NCBI RefSeq assembly: GCF_023702635.1
Contig: NZ_CP098455.1
Span: 434,001-498,000 of the forward strand
Source: Spongiibacter taiwanensis
Lineage (GTDB): Bacteria > Pseudomonadota > Gammaproteobacteria > Pseudomonadales > Spongiibacteraceae
Reading direction: 5' to 3'
Length of the DNA: 64,000 bases
This document shows, in pieces, positions 31,666 to 40,580 of the stretch (positions are counted from its first letter, which is position 1; each line of letters opens with the position of its first letter). Both the position numbers and the translations under genes were made by a program. The notes beneath the pieces are model-generated. The model was not told where the DNA came from. It was given only the letters and a program-made list of their open reading frames with translations, and searched no databases.

Positions 31666-33397
31666 AAACCGCCCGTAAATGATCCACCAACAGCTGCAGC
31701 GACAAATTTTCCCGCCACAGGTTGCTATCCAGCTTATAGACCAGCTCCACCAACTCCACGCCAGTATCAGGCCAGACTGCGGTATCGATGTTAAAAGCGA
31801 TGGCATCTATGAGGGGCGCATCAGTGGCTTCGGGCAGCAGCACCATTTTCAGGTGTTTTTCGCCGACCAGACGTTGCTGCTGAATGCGGAAGCGGCCATG
31901 AAAGACCGGCGCGGGGAAGGCCTGCCCCCAGGGCCCGGCATTGCGCAGCAGCTCGGCATTTTCCAGGGTCAGGCTGGCCTGGCTCAGTTCGCCATCACTG
32001 TGGACCACCGCTTCCAGGTCGTCCTCACTGACCAGCTCGGCCACGGTATCAGCAAAGGCCTGGCGAAAGGTGTCAAAGTCTTTGCGCGCCAGACTGAGCC
32101 CCGCCGCCATGGCGTGACCGCCGAATTTGCGCAGCAGTTGGGGGTGGCGCTTGGCGATCAAATCCAGGGCATCGCGCATATGCAGACCGGGGATGGACCG
32201 GGCCGACCCCTTGATTTCGTCATTGCTGGTTTCGGCAAAGGCAATCACCGGGCGGTGGAATTGTTCCTTGACCCGGGAGGCCAGTATCCCCACCACACCC
32301 TGATGCCAGGAGGGTTCGAACAGACACAAACCCGCGGGCAGATCGGCGCCCTCTAGGTGCAGATGGGACAGGGCCCGAAAGGCCTCGTCCTTCATACTCT
32401 GCTCAATGCTGCGCCGCTCCCGGTTGAGGTCATCCAGCTCGGCCGCCAGGTTCAGGGCTCGATTGGGATCCTCTTCCAACAGGCAGCGGATGCCGATGGT
32501 CATATCATCGAGGCGCCCCGCGGCGTTGAGGCGCGGTCCCACGGTAAAGCCCAGATCGCTGGCCACCAGACGGCCGGCGTCGCGGCCCGAGACCTTCAAC
32601 AGCGCGGAGATGCCGGGGCGACAGCGCCCCGCCCGAATCCGGCGCAGGCCCTGCTCAACCAGAATGCGGTTGGCATGACTGAGGGGCACCACATCAGCCA
32701 CTGTGCCCAGAGCAACAATATCGAGAAACTCGGCCAGATTCGGTGCCGAGCGATCGACAAAGGCGCCCTGCTCTCGCAGCTTGCTCCGCAGGGCCAGCAG
32801 CAGATAAAACATCACCCCCACCCCTGCCAGGGCTTTATCCGGAAACTCGCAGCCGGGCTGGTTGGGATTCACAATCGCGGCAGCCTTGGGCAACTCATCG
32901 CCGGGCAAATGGTGATCGGTCACCAATACCGGAATCCCCAGCGCCCTCGCCGCCTCAACCCCGTCGATACTGGAAATACCGTTATCCACGGTGATAATCA
33001 GATCGGGTTGGCGCTCGGCGGCCACGGCGACTATCTCGGGGCTAAGGCCGTAGCCATACTCGAAACGATTGGGAACCAGGAAGTCGACCTGGCGAGCACC
33101 CAGTGCGGTCAGACCCAGCATGGCCAGGGTGGTGCTGGTTGCGCCGTCGCAGTCGAAGTCGCCAACGATCAGTAGGCGCTTATTGCCAGCAATGGCCGCT
33201 ACCAACAATTCCACCGCCACGTCCAGGCCCTTCATGGTCGGCGCGGGTAAGGCATCCAGACCCAGCGACAACTCTTGAGCGCGGCGCAACCCCCGATTGT
33301 GGTACAGGCGGGTCAGCAGATCGGGCAGTTGGGGGAATTCTGGCGCCGGACCCTCTTCGGCCCGACGCTCACGCAGGACAATGCGAGGAAATGGCAT
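31664..33397 (-). CDS. recJ: Single-stranded-DNA-specific exonuclease RecJ
   Basis: 5'-3' ssDNA exonuclease of the RecFOR and mismatch-repair pathways. DHH-family motifs are intact: motif I DFDCDGATST (residues 80-89), VDNGISS, and motif III DHH at 161-163. A C-terminal DHHA1 part contains KFGGHAMAAGLSL. At 577 residues it equals E. coli RecJ. Its ATG overlaps the thrC stop by one base (TGATG), so they are translationally coupled. Confidence 0.97.
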   Translation of the reverse strand: MPFPRIVLRERRAEEGPAPEFPQLPDLLTRLYHNRGLRRAQELSLGLDALPAPTMKGLDVAVELLVAAIAGNKRLLIVGDFDCDGATSTTLAMLGLTALGARQVDFLVPNRFEYGYGLSPEIVAVAAERQPDLIITVDNGISSIDGVEAARALGIPVLVTDHHLPGDELPKAAAIVNPNQPGCEFPDKALAGVGVMFYLLLALRSKLREQGAFVDRSAPNLAEFLDIVALGTVADVVPLSHANRILVEQGLRRIRAGRCRPGISALLKVSGRDAGRLVASDLGFTVGPRLNAAGRLDDMTIGIRCLLEEDPNRALNLAAELDDLNRERRSIEQSMKDEAFRALSHLHLEGADLPAGLCLFEPSWHQGVVGILASRVKEQFHRPVIAFAETSNDEIKGSARSIPGLHMRDALDLIAKRHPQLLRKFGGHAMAAGLSLARKDFDTFRQAFADTVAELVSEDDLEAVVHSDGELSQASLTLENAELLRNAGPWGQAFPAPVFHGRFRIQQQRLVGEKHLKMVLLPEATDAPLIDAIAFNIDTAVWPDTGVELVELVYKLDSNLWRENLSLQLLVDHLRAV

Positions 33398-34794
33398 CAG
33401 GCGCGGATATTGGCCGCCATAAACTGCTGAACAGCAGCCATGTCGTTGTCCAGGACTTCGTAACGCTCGTCCAAGTCAAACAGGTCAGCCATATGCAGTG
33501 GCAGCGGCGGCGCCGAGGGGTAGCCCGCCTTCATTACCGCTTCCGGGAATTTGGCCGGATGGGCGGTCGCTAGGGTCACCATCGGCACGCTCTTATCCCG
33601 CCAGCAATCCCGGGCGGCTTTGACGCCGATGGCTGAGTGCGGGTCCAGCAGGTACTCGCTGGCCTGATAGACCGAGGCAATGGTCGCTACAGTGTCTTCA
33701 TCATTGACCGCACTGCTGGCAAACAGCTCACGCACTTTATCGAAGGCCCCCGCCGGAATGGAGGTGGTCTCGGTGTTCATCTTTTGCATCAAATCGGCAA
33801 TGGCGGCGCCGTCCCGGTCGAAGCAGTCAAACAGCATCCGCTCAAAATTGCTGGACACCACAATATCCATACTTGGCGACAGGGTGTGCTGCAGCTCGTG
33901 TTTTTCAAACTGATTGCTACTGATAAAGCGATGCAGAATATCGTTCTGGTTGGTAGCCACCACCAGCTGATCGATGGGCAGGCCCATGCACTTGGCCAGG
34001 TAGCCGGCATAAATATCGCCAAAGTTGCCGGTGGGCACCGAGAAGCTGACCTTGCGGTCGGGGGCGCCCACAGCATAGGCGGCGTAGAAGTAATAAACGA
34101 TCTGGGCCATGATCCGCGCCCAGTTAATCGAGTTCACCGCTACCAGCTGCCGGCCTTCCGGCAGGAAGCTCTGATCGGCGAAGCTGGCTTTGACCAATGC
34201 CTGGCAGTGGTCAAAGTGTCCCTTCAATGCGATGTTGTGGATGTTGTCGCCCACGACGGTAGTCATCTGGCGGCGCTGAACTTCAGACACCCGCTGATAG
34301 GGGTGCAGAATAAAAATATCGACATTGGCGCAACGCTTCACACCCTGGATAGCGGCAGAACCGGTATCACCGGAAGTGGCACCCATCACCACGACTTTTT
34401 GCTGACGCTTTTCCAGCACGTAATCCAGCAGACGGCCCAGCATCTGCAGGGCAAAATCCTTAAAGGCTAGGGTCGGGCCCTGGAACAGTTCCAACAGCCA
34501 TTCGTTGTGGCCCAGCTGCACCAGCGGCGCGATGGCCGGGTGACGGAAGTCCACATAACTGTCTTCGATAATCGCCTTCAGATCGGCATCGGGAATACAG
34601 CCCGCGACAAAGGGCTGAATGATTTCAAAGGCCAACTCGGTGTAGGGCAAGGACGACCACGCGGCGATCTGCGCTTTGCTGTACTGCGGCAGCGATTCGG
34701 GCACATACAAACCGCCGTCTGGCGCCAGGCCAGTCAGCAGAACGTCTTCAAAGTTTAGTGCGGGGGCCTTGCCCCGGGTGCTGATGTATTTCAC
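33397..34794 (-). CDS. thrC: Threonine synthase
   Basis: PLP enzyme making threonine from O-phosphohomoserine, the last step of the pathway. The PLP lysine is in TLAFKDFALQ, and the phosphate-binding GATSGDTGSAA and SFSVPTGNFGDIYAG segments are intact. At 465 residues it is the longer gammaproteobacterial/yeast-like class. It sits between hom and recJ, the common Pseudomonas-type hom-thrC arrangement (thrB not adjacent). Confidence 0.97.
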   Translation of the reverse strand: MKYISTRGKAPALNFEDVLLTGLAPDGGLYVPESLPQYSKAQIAAWSSLPYTELAFEIIQPFVAGCIPDADLKAIIEDSYVDFRHPAIAPLVQLGHNEWLLELFQGPTLAFKDFALQMLGRLLDYVLEKRQQKVVVMGATSGDTGSAAIQGVKRCANVDIFILHPYQRVSEVQRRQMTTVVGDNIHNIALKGHFDHCQALVKASFADQSFLPEGRQLVAVNSINWARIMAQIVYYFYAAYAVGAPDRKVSFSVPTGNFGDIYAGYLAKCMGLPIDQLVVATNQNDILHRFISSNQFEKHELQHTLSPSMDIVVSSNFERMLFDCFDRDGAAIADLMQKMNTETTSIPAGAFDKVRELFASSAVNDEDTVATIASVYQASEYLLDPHSAIGVKAARDCWRDKSVPMVTLATAHPAKFPEAVMKAGYPSAPPLPLHMADLFDLDERYEVLDNDMAAVQQFMAANIRA

Positions 34795-34864
34795 GTTGTT
34801 CTCGATTCTAGCTACAGTAGTCGCGTAAAGCCCACCCTAGAGCGGACTCCTTCAAATAATCATT

Positions 34865-34887
34865 GGTCGGACGTCAGACGTCAGACT
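34865..34887. repeat. GACGTC heptad repeat after hom
   Basis: Seven-base units CGGACGT, CAGACGT, CAGACTC lie within ten bases of the hom stop codon, between hom and thrC. They belong to the same family as 10690-10710 and 30235-30340. Confidence 0.8.
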
Positions 34888-34893
34888 CAAAGA

Positions 34894-36201
34894 TCAGCCC
34901 GCCAGGGACTCCACCCGAATCCGGGTGACTTCGCCAACGATGCTTTCCAGGCCTTCGATCTGAGCCACCGCTGAAGACAGTTTGCCCTCGATGGTGCGGT
35001 TGGTCAGGATGATCATCGGCACCAGATTGGCCTCTTCCGGCGGCTCCTTCTGGATCAGGGCTTCGATGCTGATGCCCTCGTCGCTGAGAATCTGGGCCAC
35101 CCGTGACAGCACCCCGGGACGATCCACGGCGGACATCCGCAAGTAAAAGGCGGTCTCTACCTCATCGATGGGCAGCACCGGGTGGGCGCTCAGGGCCGAT
35201 TGCTGGAAGGCCAGGTACGGTACTCGGGCATCCGGTGTGGCGCCAAGGGTCCGCGCAACGTCAATAATATCGGCCACCACTGCCGAGGCGGTGGGCTCGC
35301 TGCCCGCACCCGCGCCGTAGTATAGGCTGGGGCCGACGGCGTCGGATTGCACCAACACCGCGTTCATTACGCCATTAACGTTGGCGATCAGGCGCTTGAC
35401 GGGAATCAGCGTGGGGTGAACCCGCAGCTCAATACCGTTGTCAGTGTCCCGGGCAATACCCAGGTGCTTGATGCGATAACCCAGCTCTTCCGCGTAAGTG
35501 ACATCCTCAGGCGCAATGCGGCTGATGCCCTCGGTGTAGACCTTGTCGAATTGGAGCGGAATACCAAAGGCCAGCGACGCGAGAATAACCAGTTTGTGGG
35601 CGGCGTCGATACCCTCTACATCAAAGGTGGGGTCCGCTTCGGCATACCCCAGCGCCTGGGCTTCGGCCAGCACATCGCTGAAGTCCCGGCCCTTATCGCG
35701 CATTTCTGTCAGGATGAAGTTGCCCGTGCCGTTGATAATCCCGGCCAGCCATTGAATCCGGTTACCGGCCAGACCTTCCCGCAGGGCTTTGATAATCGGA
35801 ATGCCCCCAGCTACAGCCGCTTCAAACGCCACAGAGACGCCTTTTTCGGCAGCCACGGCGAAAATTTCGTTACCGTGCTCGGCGATCAACGCCTTGTTGG
35901 CCGTCACCACATGCTTGCCGTTTTCAATGGCGCGCAGAACCAGATCTTTGGCCGTGGTCGTGCCACCAATCAGCTCAACAACAATATCGATTTCCGGGTT
36001 GTCCGCGACCGCGAACACATCGCGGTTTACCGCTGTAGCACCCACGTCACTGTCCTCACAGCCACGCCGGGCGCCGATTTCGGCCACCACAATTTCGGCG
36101 CCCACACGGGCGGCAATCTCTGCCGCATTGCGGGTCAGCACGGCATAGGTGCCGCTACCAACTGTTCCGAAACCACAAATACCTACTTTGACCGGATCCA
36201 C
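34894..36201 (-). CDS. hom: Homoserine dehydrogenase
   Basis: NAD(P)H-dependent reduction of aspartate semialdehyde to homoserine. The N-terminal Rossmann motif is GFGTVGSGTY. The catalytic domain contains GIINGTGNFILTEM and EADPTFDVEGIDAAHKL. A C-terminal ACT domain (about 350-430) is likely used for threonine feedback inhibition. At 435 residues it is the monofunctional type, not fused to aspartokinase. It is upstream of thrC. Confidence 0.97.
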   Translation of the reverse strand: MDPVKVGICGFGTVGSGTYAVLTRNAAEIAARVGAEIVVAEIGARRGCEDSDVGATAVNRDVFAVADNPEIDIVVELIGGTTTAKDLVLRAIENGKHVVTANKALIAEHGNEIFAVAAEKGVSVAFEAAVAGGIPIIKALREGLAGNRIQWLAGIINGTGNFILTEMRDKGRDFSDVLAEAQALGYAEADPTFDVEGIDAAHKLVILASLAFGIPLQFDKVYTEGISRIAPEDVTYAEELGYRIKHLGIARDTDNGIELRVHPTLIPVKRLIANVNGVMNAVLVQSDAVGPSLYYGAGAGSEPTASAVVADIIDVARTLGATPDARVPYLAFQQSALSAHPVLPIDEVETAFYLRMSAVDRPGVLSRVAQILSDEGISIEALIQKEPPEEANLVPMIILTNRTIEGKLSSAVAQIEGLESIVGEVTRIRVESLAG

Positions 36202-36343
36202 GGACGCTCCTTAGTCATTTTGTACCGTAAAGAATGATGCCAGCGAACCCTCACGGGCGCTGGAAAAGGCGAACATTTTAGTCAAGCCGGGGCACTAAAG
36301 CCATCGCCACCGGCATTATTCCGGGGCGACGGGCTTCAATGGA

Positions 36344-37174
36344 TCAGGACTCGCTTTGCAGAACGACCTTGGCAAGGCGGTCAGCAGGCATATAACCAGG
36401 AATCAACTGGCCAGAGGTCGTCACAATCGCCGGTGTACCCGTGACACCGACTTCGCCGCCGAGCTTGTATTCCTCGGCAATGGGGTTGTCACAGCTCTTC
36501 TCAGGAATGGGCCGACGGTCTTTCAGCGCATCCATCGCCGCGAGCCGGTCATCTGCACACCAGGCCGACTCCATCTTCTTGTAGGTTGGCGTACCCAAAC
36601 CGGCCCGCGGGTAAGCGAGGTAGCGGACCTCTATCCCCATCGCGTTGAGCTCAGGTACCTCCTTGTGCAGCTTTTGGCAGTATCCGCAATCCACATCGGT
36701 GAACACGTACACCGCCCCCTTGGGCTTACCCTCCGGGCTGAAGATAATCATATCCTCCCGCTTCACCTCGGCCATCAGCTTTTGCCGCTCGCCGTTGCGC
36801 CGGGTTTCGGCCAGATTGACAAAGCCCGTTTCGGTGACCGAGTACATATCGCCGAGGAAAAAGTATTTGCCGTCGGCAGATACATAGATTTCGGGTCCGT
36901 TTTGCAGCTCAACACGGTAAATGCCAGCGACATCACTGGGCGCAACCTGGCTGATCACCACATCGGGACGTGCGGTTTTAAAGCGCTGGCGAATCGCCGC
37001 CTCATCGCCACCAGCAGCCTGACTGGATCCGGCTGCAACGGCGGGCTTGTCTGCATCTGCGTCAGACGCCTGCTTTGAGCACGCCGCGGTAAGGGTCAGC
37101 GCAAGCGTCAGGGTCAAGCCACTGGCGCAACGCAAGAAAGTGGTTTTTTTGGTCTTCAAAATCGACTCCGTCAT
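36344..37174 (-). CDS. dsbC: Thiol:disulfide interchange protein DsbC
   Basis: Periplasmic disulfide isomerase. An N-terminal dimerisation domain is followed by a thioredoxin fold with the active site CGYC (residues 163-166), the cis-Pro loop VTGTPA and a second Cys pair. Unusually, the signal region ends LTAAC with Cys32 followed by SKQ and an Ala/Asp-rich linker, which could be a lipidation site, so the protein may be membrane-anchored. The ATG at 37174 was chosen; an in-frame GTG at 37198 is possible. It lies between xerD and hom, as in pseudomonads. Confidence 0.94.
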   Translation of the reverse strand: MTESILKTKKTTFLRCASGLTLTLALTLTAACSKQASDADADKPAVAAGSSQAAGGDEAAIRQRFKTARPDVVISQVAPSDVAGIYRVELQNGPEIYVSADGKYFFLGDMYSVTETGFVNLAETRRNGERQKLMAEVKREDMIIFSPEGKPKGAVYVFTDVDCGYCQKLHKEVPELNAMGIEVRYLAYPRAGLGTPTYKKMESAWCADDRLAAMDALKDRRPIPEKSCDNPIAEEYKLGGEVGVTGTPAIVTTSGQLIPGYMPADRLAKVVLQSES

Positions 37175-37222
37175 CACAAATAACTGCTTTAAGAACACCG
37201 AAAACGTTAGGAGTTCAGCACG

Positions 37223-38134
37223 CTAACCCCTGGGGTGGTGGGCTGCGTGCAGGGCTTTCATTCGCTCCCGAGCCACGTGAGTGTATATCTGGGTGGTACT
37301 CAGGTCACTGTGGCCGAGAAGCAATTGTACCACCCGCAAGTCGGCACCGTGGTTAATCAGGTGGGTGGCAAAAGCGTGGCGCAGGGTGTGTGGCGAAATG
37401 GTGGCCCGAATTCCGGCAACCGTCGCCCAGTGCTTTATGCGATGCCAAAAGGTCTGCCGGGTCATCTGCCCGCCGCGCTGACTGAGAAAAATCACCTCCG
37501 TTGGCGGCCCTGCACAAAGCGCGGGTCGCCCATAGCGCAGATACTTCTGCAGCCAGTCGAGCGCCTCTTCCCCCATCGGCACCAAGCGCTCCTTATTGCC
37601 CTTGCCTATTACCTTGACCACTCCCTGATTGGTGCTGACCTGAGAAAACTGCAGCCCAATCAATTCGGTAACTCGCAGGCCAGAGGCATACAGCAGCTCC
37701 AACATGGCCCGGTCGCGCAACCCGAGGGGTTCATCAACATTGGGCGCCAATAGTAGCGCCTCAACATCGCGCTCGCTGAGGGATTTCGGCAGTGGCCGAC
37801 CCAGCTTGGGCGAATCGATATCAGCGGTAGGGTCTACTTGAATGCGCGATTCTCTGAGGTGGTAGCGATAAAATCCCCGCAAACACGATAGTAATCGGGC
37901 GCTGCTGCGAACCGAACGCTGGAGCGCACCCTGGGCTCCCAGATAAGCCAGCACCTGCGCTTTACCGGCCTGGAGCAGGCCGACACCCTCTCGCTCAGCC
38001 AGCCATTGCGCCCAAAACGTCAAATCTCTCCGGTAAGCCTCCAATGTGTTGGCGGCCAGCCCTTTCTCCAGCCACAGTGCATCGACGTAGCCATCAATCA
38101 GACGGAGATCACTCTGGGGAACATCAACTGCCAT
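37223..38134 (-). CDS. xerD: Site-specific tyrosine recombinase XerD
   Basis: With XerC it resolves chromosome dimers at dif under FtsK control. The N-terminal SAM-like core-binding domain is followed by the catalytic domain. Catalytic residues are visible in SGLRVTELIGL (Arg), HTLRHAFATHL (His-x-x-Arg), GHSDLSTTQIYTH (His and Tyr). The ATG at 38134 has an AGGAAG site; upstream ATGs would add about 20 residues. First gene of the xerD-dsbC-hom-thrC-recJ run. Confidence 0.96.
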   Translation of the reverse strand: MAVDVPQSDLRLIDGYVDALWLEKGLAANTLEAYRRDLTFWAQWLAEREGVGLLQAGKAQVLAYLGAQGALQRSVRSSARLLSCLRGFYRYHLRESRIQVDPTADIDSPKLGRPLPKSLSERDVEALLLAPNVDEPLGLRDRAMLELLYASGLRVTELIGLQFSQVSTNQGVVKVIGKGNKERLVPMGEEALDWLQKYLRYGRPALCAGPPTEVIFLSQRGGQMTRQTFWHRIKHWATVAGIRATISPHTLRHAFATHLINHGADLRVVQLLLGHSDLSTTQIYTHVARERMKALHAAHHPRG

Positions 38135-38209
38135 CAACTGGCTTCCTGAGAACATGTTGCGGGCCATCATATCAGCCCAAACCGCACTCAAGCGATTTTA
38201 CACCGGCAC

Positions 38210-38237
38210 AAAAAAAGGCAGCCTCGGGCTGCCTTTC
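38210..38237 (-). terminator. Rho-independent terminator of the rpsP-rplS operon
   Basis: The stem GGCAGCC/GGCTGCC with a three-base loop, extended by A/T pairs, is followed on the minus strand by seven T. It starts about 30 bases past the rplS stop and just before xerD. Confidence 0.93.
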
Positions 38238-38267
38238 TCGGAGCGAATCGGGCTTGCGCCCAACCAC

Positions 38268-38630
38268 TTAGCCTTTGTTGGCCAGCTTTTCTTTGATGCG
38301 GGCAGAACGACCGCTGCGCTCGCGCAGGTAGTACAGTTTGGCTTGACGTACATCACCGCGACGCTTGACCTGGATGCTGTCGATCAGCGGGCTGTAAGTT
38401 TGGAAAGTACGCTCAACGCCAACACCGTGAGAAATTTTACGCACGGTGAAAGCAGAGTTCAGGGCGCGGTTGCGAACACCGATGACCACACCTTCAAAGG
38501 CCTGCAGACGCTCGCGGTTACCTTCTTTTACTTTTACCTGAACGACAACGGTGTCGCCGGGGCCGAATTCTGGCAGTTCTTTGGCGGTTTGTTCCGCTTC
38601 CAGCTCAGCGATAATTTTGTTGGTGCTCAT
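38268..38630 (-). CDS. rplS: 50S ribosomal protein L19
   Basis: Large-subunit protein at the 30S-50S interface. At 120 residues it carries the L19 motifs [40 protein letters not shown] and the basic tail. Last gene of rpsP-rimM-trmD-rplS, followed by a strong terminator. Confidence 0.98.
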   Translation of the reverse strand: MSTNKIIAELEAEQTAKELPEFGPGDTVVVQVKVKEGNRERLQAFEGVVIGVRNRALNSAFTVRKISHGVGVERTFQTYSPLIDSIQVKRRGDVRQAKLYYLRERSGRSARIKEKLANKG

Positions 38631-38678
38631 GGCCTGCTCCTAAAAATAAAAAGTGTAGCTTCACAGCTAGCTTGTCAG

Positions 38679-39419
38679 TTAATCGTCACACTCGCGGATA
38701 AATTCCGCCAGCAGTAATTTTTGCTCTTCACTCAGATCGCACTTTTCCAGCAGATCCGGGCGTCTTTGCCAGGTCCGACCCAGCGACTGCTTGAGCCGCC
38801 AGCGCCGTATTGCCTCGTGATTGCCACTGGTTAGCACCGCCGGCACCGAGCTCCCCTGATAGGTTTCGGGCCGTGTGTAATGCGGACAATCCAATAATCC
38901 GTCGGTGAAGGAGTCCTGCTGCGCAGACAGCGGATGCCCCAACACGCCTGGCAACAGACGGCTTACACCATCGATCACCACCATGGCAGCCAACTCACCG
39001 CCACTGAGCACATAATCACCAATCGACAACTCCTCATCGACCAGTTCATTGATCAAGCGCTCGTCCACTCCCTCATACCGACCCGCCAGCAGTATTAATG
39101 CAGGCTCTTGGGCCAGGGCCTCAAGCCGTTGCTGGCTGAGTGTCTGCCCCTGGGGAGACAGATAAATCACTTTGGCTCCCTGCGCCACTTTCGCCTTGGC
39201 CTCAGTAATGGCCTTAGCGAGGGGCGGTGCCATCATCACCATCCCGGGACCACCGCCGTAGGGCCGGTCATCCACCGTCTGGTGACGATCCGCAGTAAAA
39301 TAGCGGGGGTTAACACAGCTAATTGCCAACCCACCGCTGCTTACCGCTCTGCCGGTCACGCCATAATCGCTGACCGCGCTAAACATCTCTGGAAACAAGG
39401 TCACGACGGCAATATCCAT
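38679..39419 (-). CDS. trmD: tRNA (guanine(37)-N1)-methyltransferase
   Basis: Makes m1G37, preventing frameshifting. The SPOUT trefoil-knot fold shows [23 protein letters not shown] and [17 protein letters not shown]. The ATG at 39419 ([13 protein letters not shown]) has a GGGAGA site and fits the family; an upstream start at 39449 is unlikely. 246 residues. Confidence 0.97.
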   Translation of the reverse strand: MDIAVVTLFPEMFSAVSDYGVTGRAVSSGGLAISCVNPRYFTADRHQTVDDRPYGGGPGMVMMAPPLAKAITEAKAKVAQGAKVIYLSPQGQTLSQQRLEALAQEPALILLAGRYEGVDERLINELVDEELSIGDYVLSGGELAAMVVIDGVSRLLPGVLGHPLSAQQDSFTDGLLDCPHYTRPETYQGSSVPAVLTSGNHEAIRRWRLKQSLGRTWQRRPDLLEKCDLSEEQKLLLAEFIRECDD

Positions 39420-39457
39420 GACTCGTCTCCCAAAAACCTGACTAGTCAACGGCGTTG

Positions 39458-39991
39458 TTAAAAGGCCGGATCCCAGTCCACTAACATCTCCCCCGCCTGG
39501 AGATCGATGCGCTCTACAAACTGTCCTGGCAGATAAGGCACCAGGCGTTGCTGCTTGTCGATGCTACCCTGGCAGGCTTTCACCACCAGCACATCGTTGG
39601 CACCGGTTTCCATCAGATCGCTCACCTCACCCAGCAACTGCATGCCGCCCTGATGGGTATAGACTTTTAAGCCGATCAATTGGTGCCAGTAATATTCACC
39701 CTCTTCGAGTGACGGCAGCGCATCGTTGGCAATTGCCAGCTCCACGCCACAAAACTCTCTGGCCGCGTCTCTATCGTCTACCCCAGCCAGCTGGGCCACA
39801 ATGCCCTTGCCGTGCCGCTGACTGGTGACGATTTCCAGCGCTTTCCACTCTTTATCCCGACGATAAAAGCAGCGGGAGTGGTTCAGAAAGTTCTCTAACG
39901 GGTCGGTGAAGGAATGCACCTTCACCCAACCTTTCACCCCGTAAACCGTGGTGATCTTCGCAATCACCACATAATCGCCGGGGCCTGCCAT
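39458..39991 (-). CDS. rimM: 16S rRNA processing protein RimM
   Basis: 30S maturation factor acting on the head near S19. 177 residues with an N-terminal RimM domain ([18 protein letters not shown]) and a C-terminal PRC-barrel ([13 protein letters not shown] to [12 protein letters not shown]). Three bases after rpsP, before trmD. Confidence 0.96.
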   Translation of the reverse strand: MAGPGDYVVIAKITTVYGVKGWVKVHSFTDPLENFLNHSRCFYRRDKEWKALEIVTSQRHGKGIVAQLAGVDDRDAAREFCGVELAIANDALPSLEEGEYYWHQLIGLKVYTHQGGMQLLGEVSDLMETGANDVLVVKACQGSIDKQQRLVPYLPGQFVERIDLQAGEMLVDWDPAF

Positions 39992-39994
39992 AAA

Positions 39995-40252
39995 TTAAGC
40001 GGCAGCGCTTTCTTTCTGACTGTCTTTCAGCAACTGAGCAACGCGATCAGACACTTGCGCGCCTTGGCTAACCCAGTACTCAACGCGCGCAGCGTCAACA
40101 CGCAGACGCTCTTCCTGACCACGAGCGATCGGGTTGAAAAAACCTACGCGCTCAATAAACCGGCCGTTGCGAGAAGAGCGGCTGTCAGTAACAGTCAGGT
40201 GGTAGAAAGGACGCTTTTTAGAGCCGCCGCGAGACAAACGAATAGTGACCAT
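39995..40252 (-). CDS. rpsP: 30S ribosomal protein S16
   Basis: 85 residues beginning [19 protein letters not shown], the universal S16 start, with [13 protein letters not shown]. First gene of its operon, with a good promoter about 95 bases upstream. Confidence 0.98.
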   Translation of the reverse strand: MVTIRLSRGGSKKRPFYHLTVTDSRSSRNGRFIERVGFFNPIARGQEERLRVDAARVEYWVSQGAQVSDRVAQLLKDSQKESAAA

Positions 40253-40347
40253 TCTTGTTTCATTTCCTGTTGTTTACGGCGAGCCTGTCGACCCGCTGCT
40301 AAAAAATTTGCACAACCACGCACAGGGCGCGGCCGTAAAGGCGCGGC

Positions 40348-40376
40348 ATTATAAGGGAAATGCGTGGTGTTTGAAA
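40348..40376 (-). promoter_or_regulatory. Promoter of the rpsP operon
   Basis: On the minus strand TTTCAA (-35) and TATAAT (-10) are 17 bases apart, followed by a GCCGCGCC discriminator typical of stringently controlled ribosomal promoters. The leader before rpsP is about 90 bases. Confidence 0.75.
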
Positions 40377-40512
40377 CACTTAGGGATTTATTTCTGGCGA
40401 ATTTCGCGACTCCAATATCCCCGCAGCGGACAGACTGAGAACTCGCCCGGAGAGAAAATAATTTTAAAGATTAATTTCAGTTAGTTAGCCTGATCTTTGC
40501 AAGTTTATTATC

Positions 40513-40545
40513 AAGACAAAAGCGCCCTAGCCACCGGCGCCCTGT
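40513..40545 (-). terminator. Rho-independent terminator of ffh
   Basis: On the minus strand GGCGCC...GGCGCT can form a six-base stem with one G-T pair and a nine-base loop, followed by TTTTGTCTT, about 40 bases after the ffh stop. The rest of the 328-base gap to rpsP holds only the rpsP promoter and leader. Confidence 0.6.
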
Positions 40546-40580
40546 CTACATAATCAGCCAACTCACTCAGCCGGCGCGCC

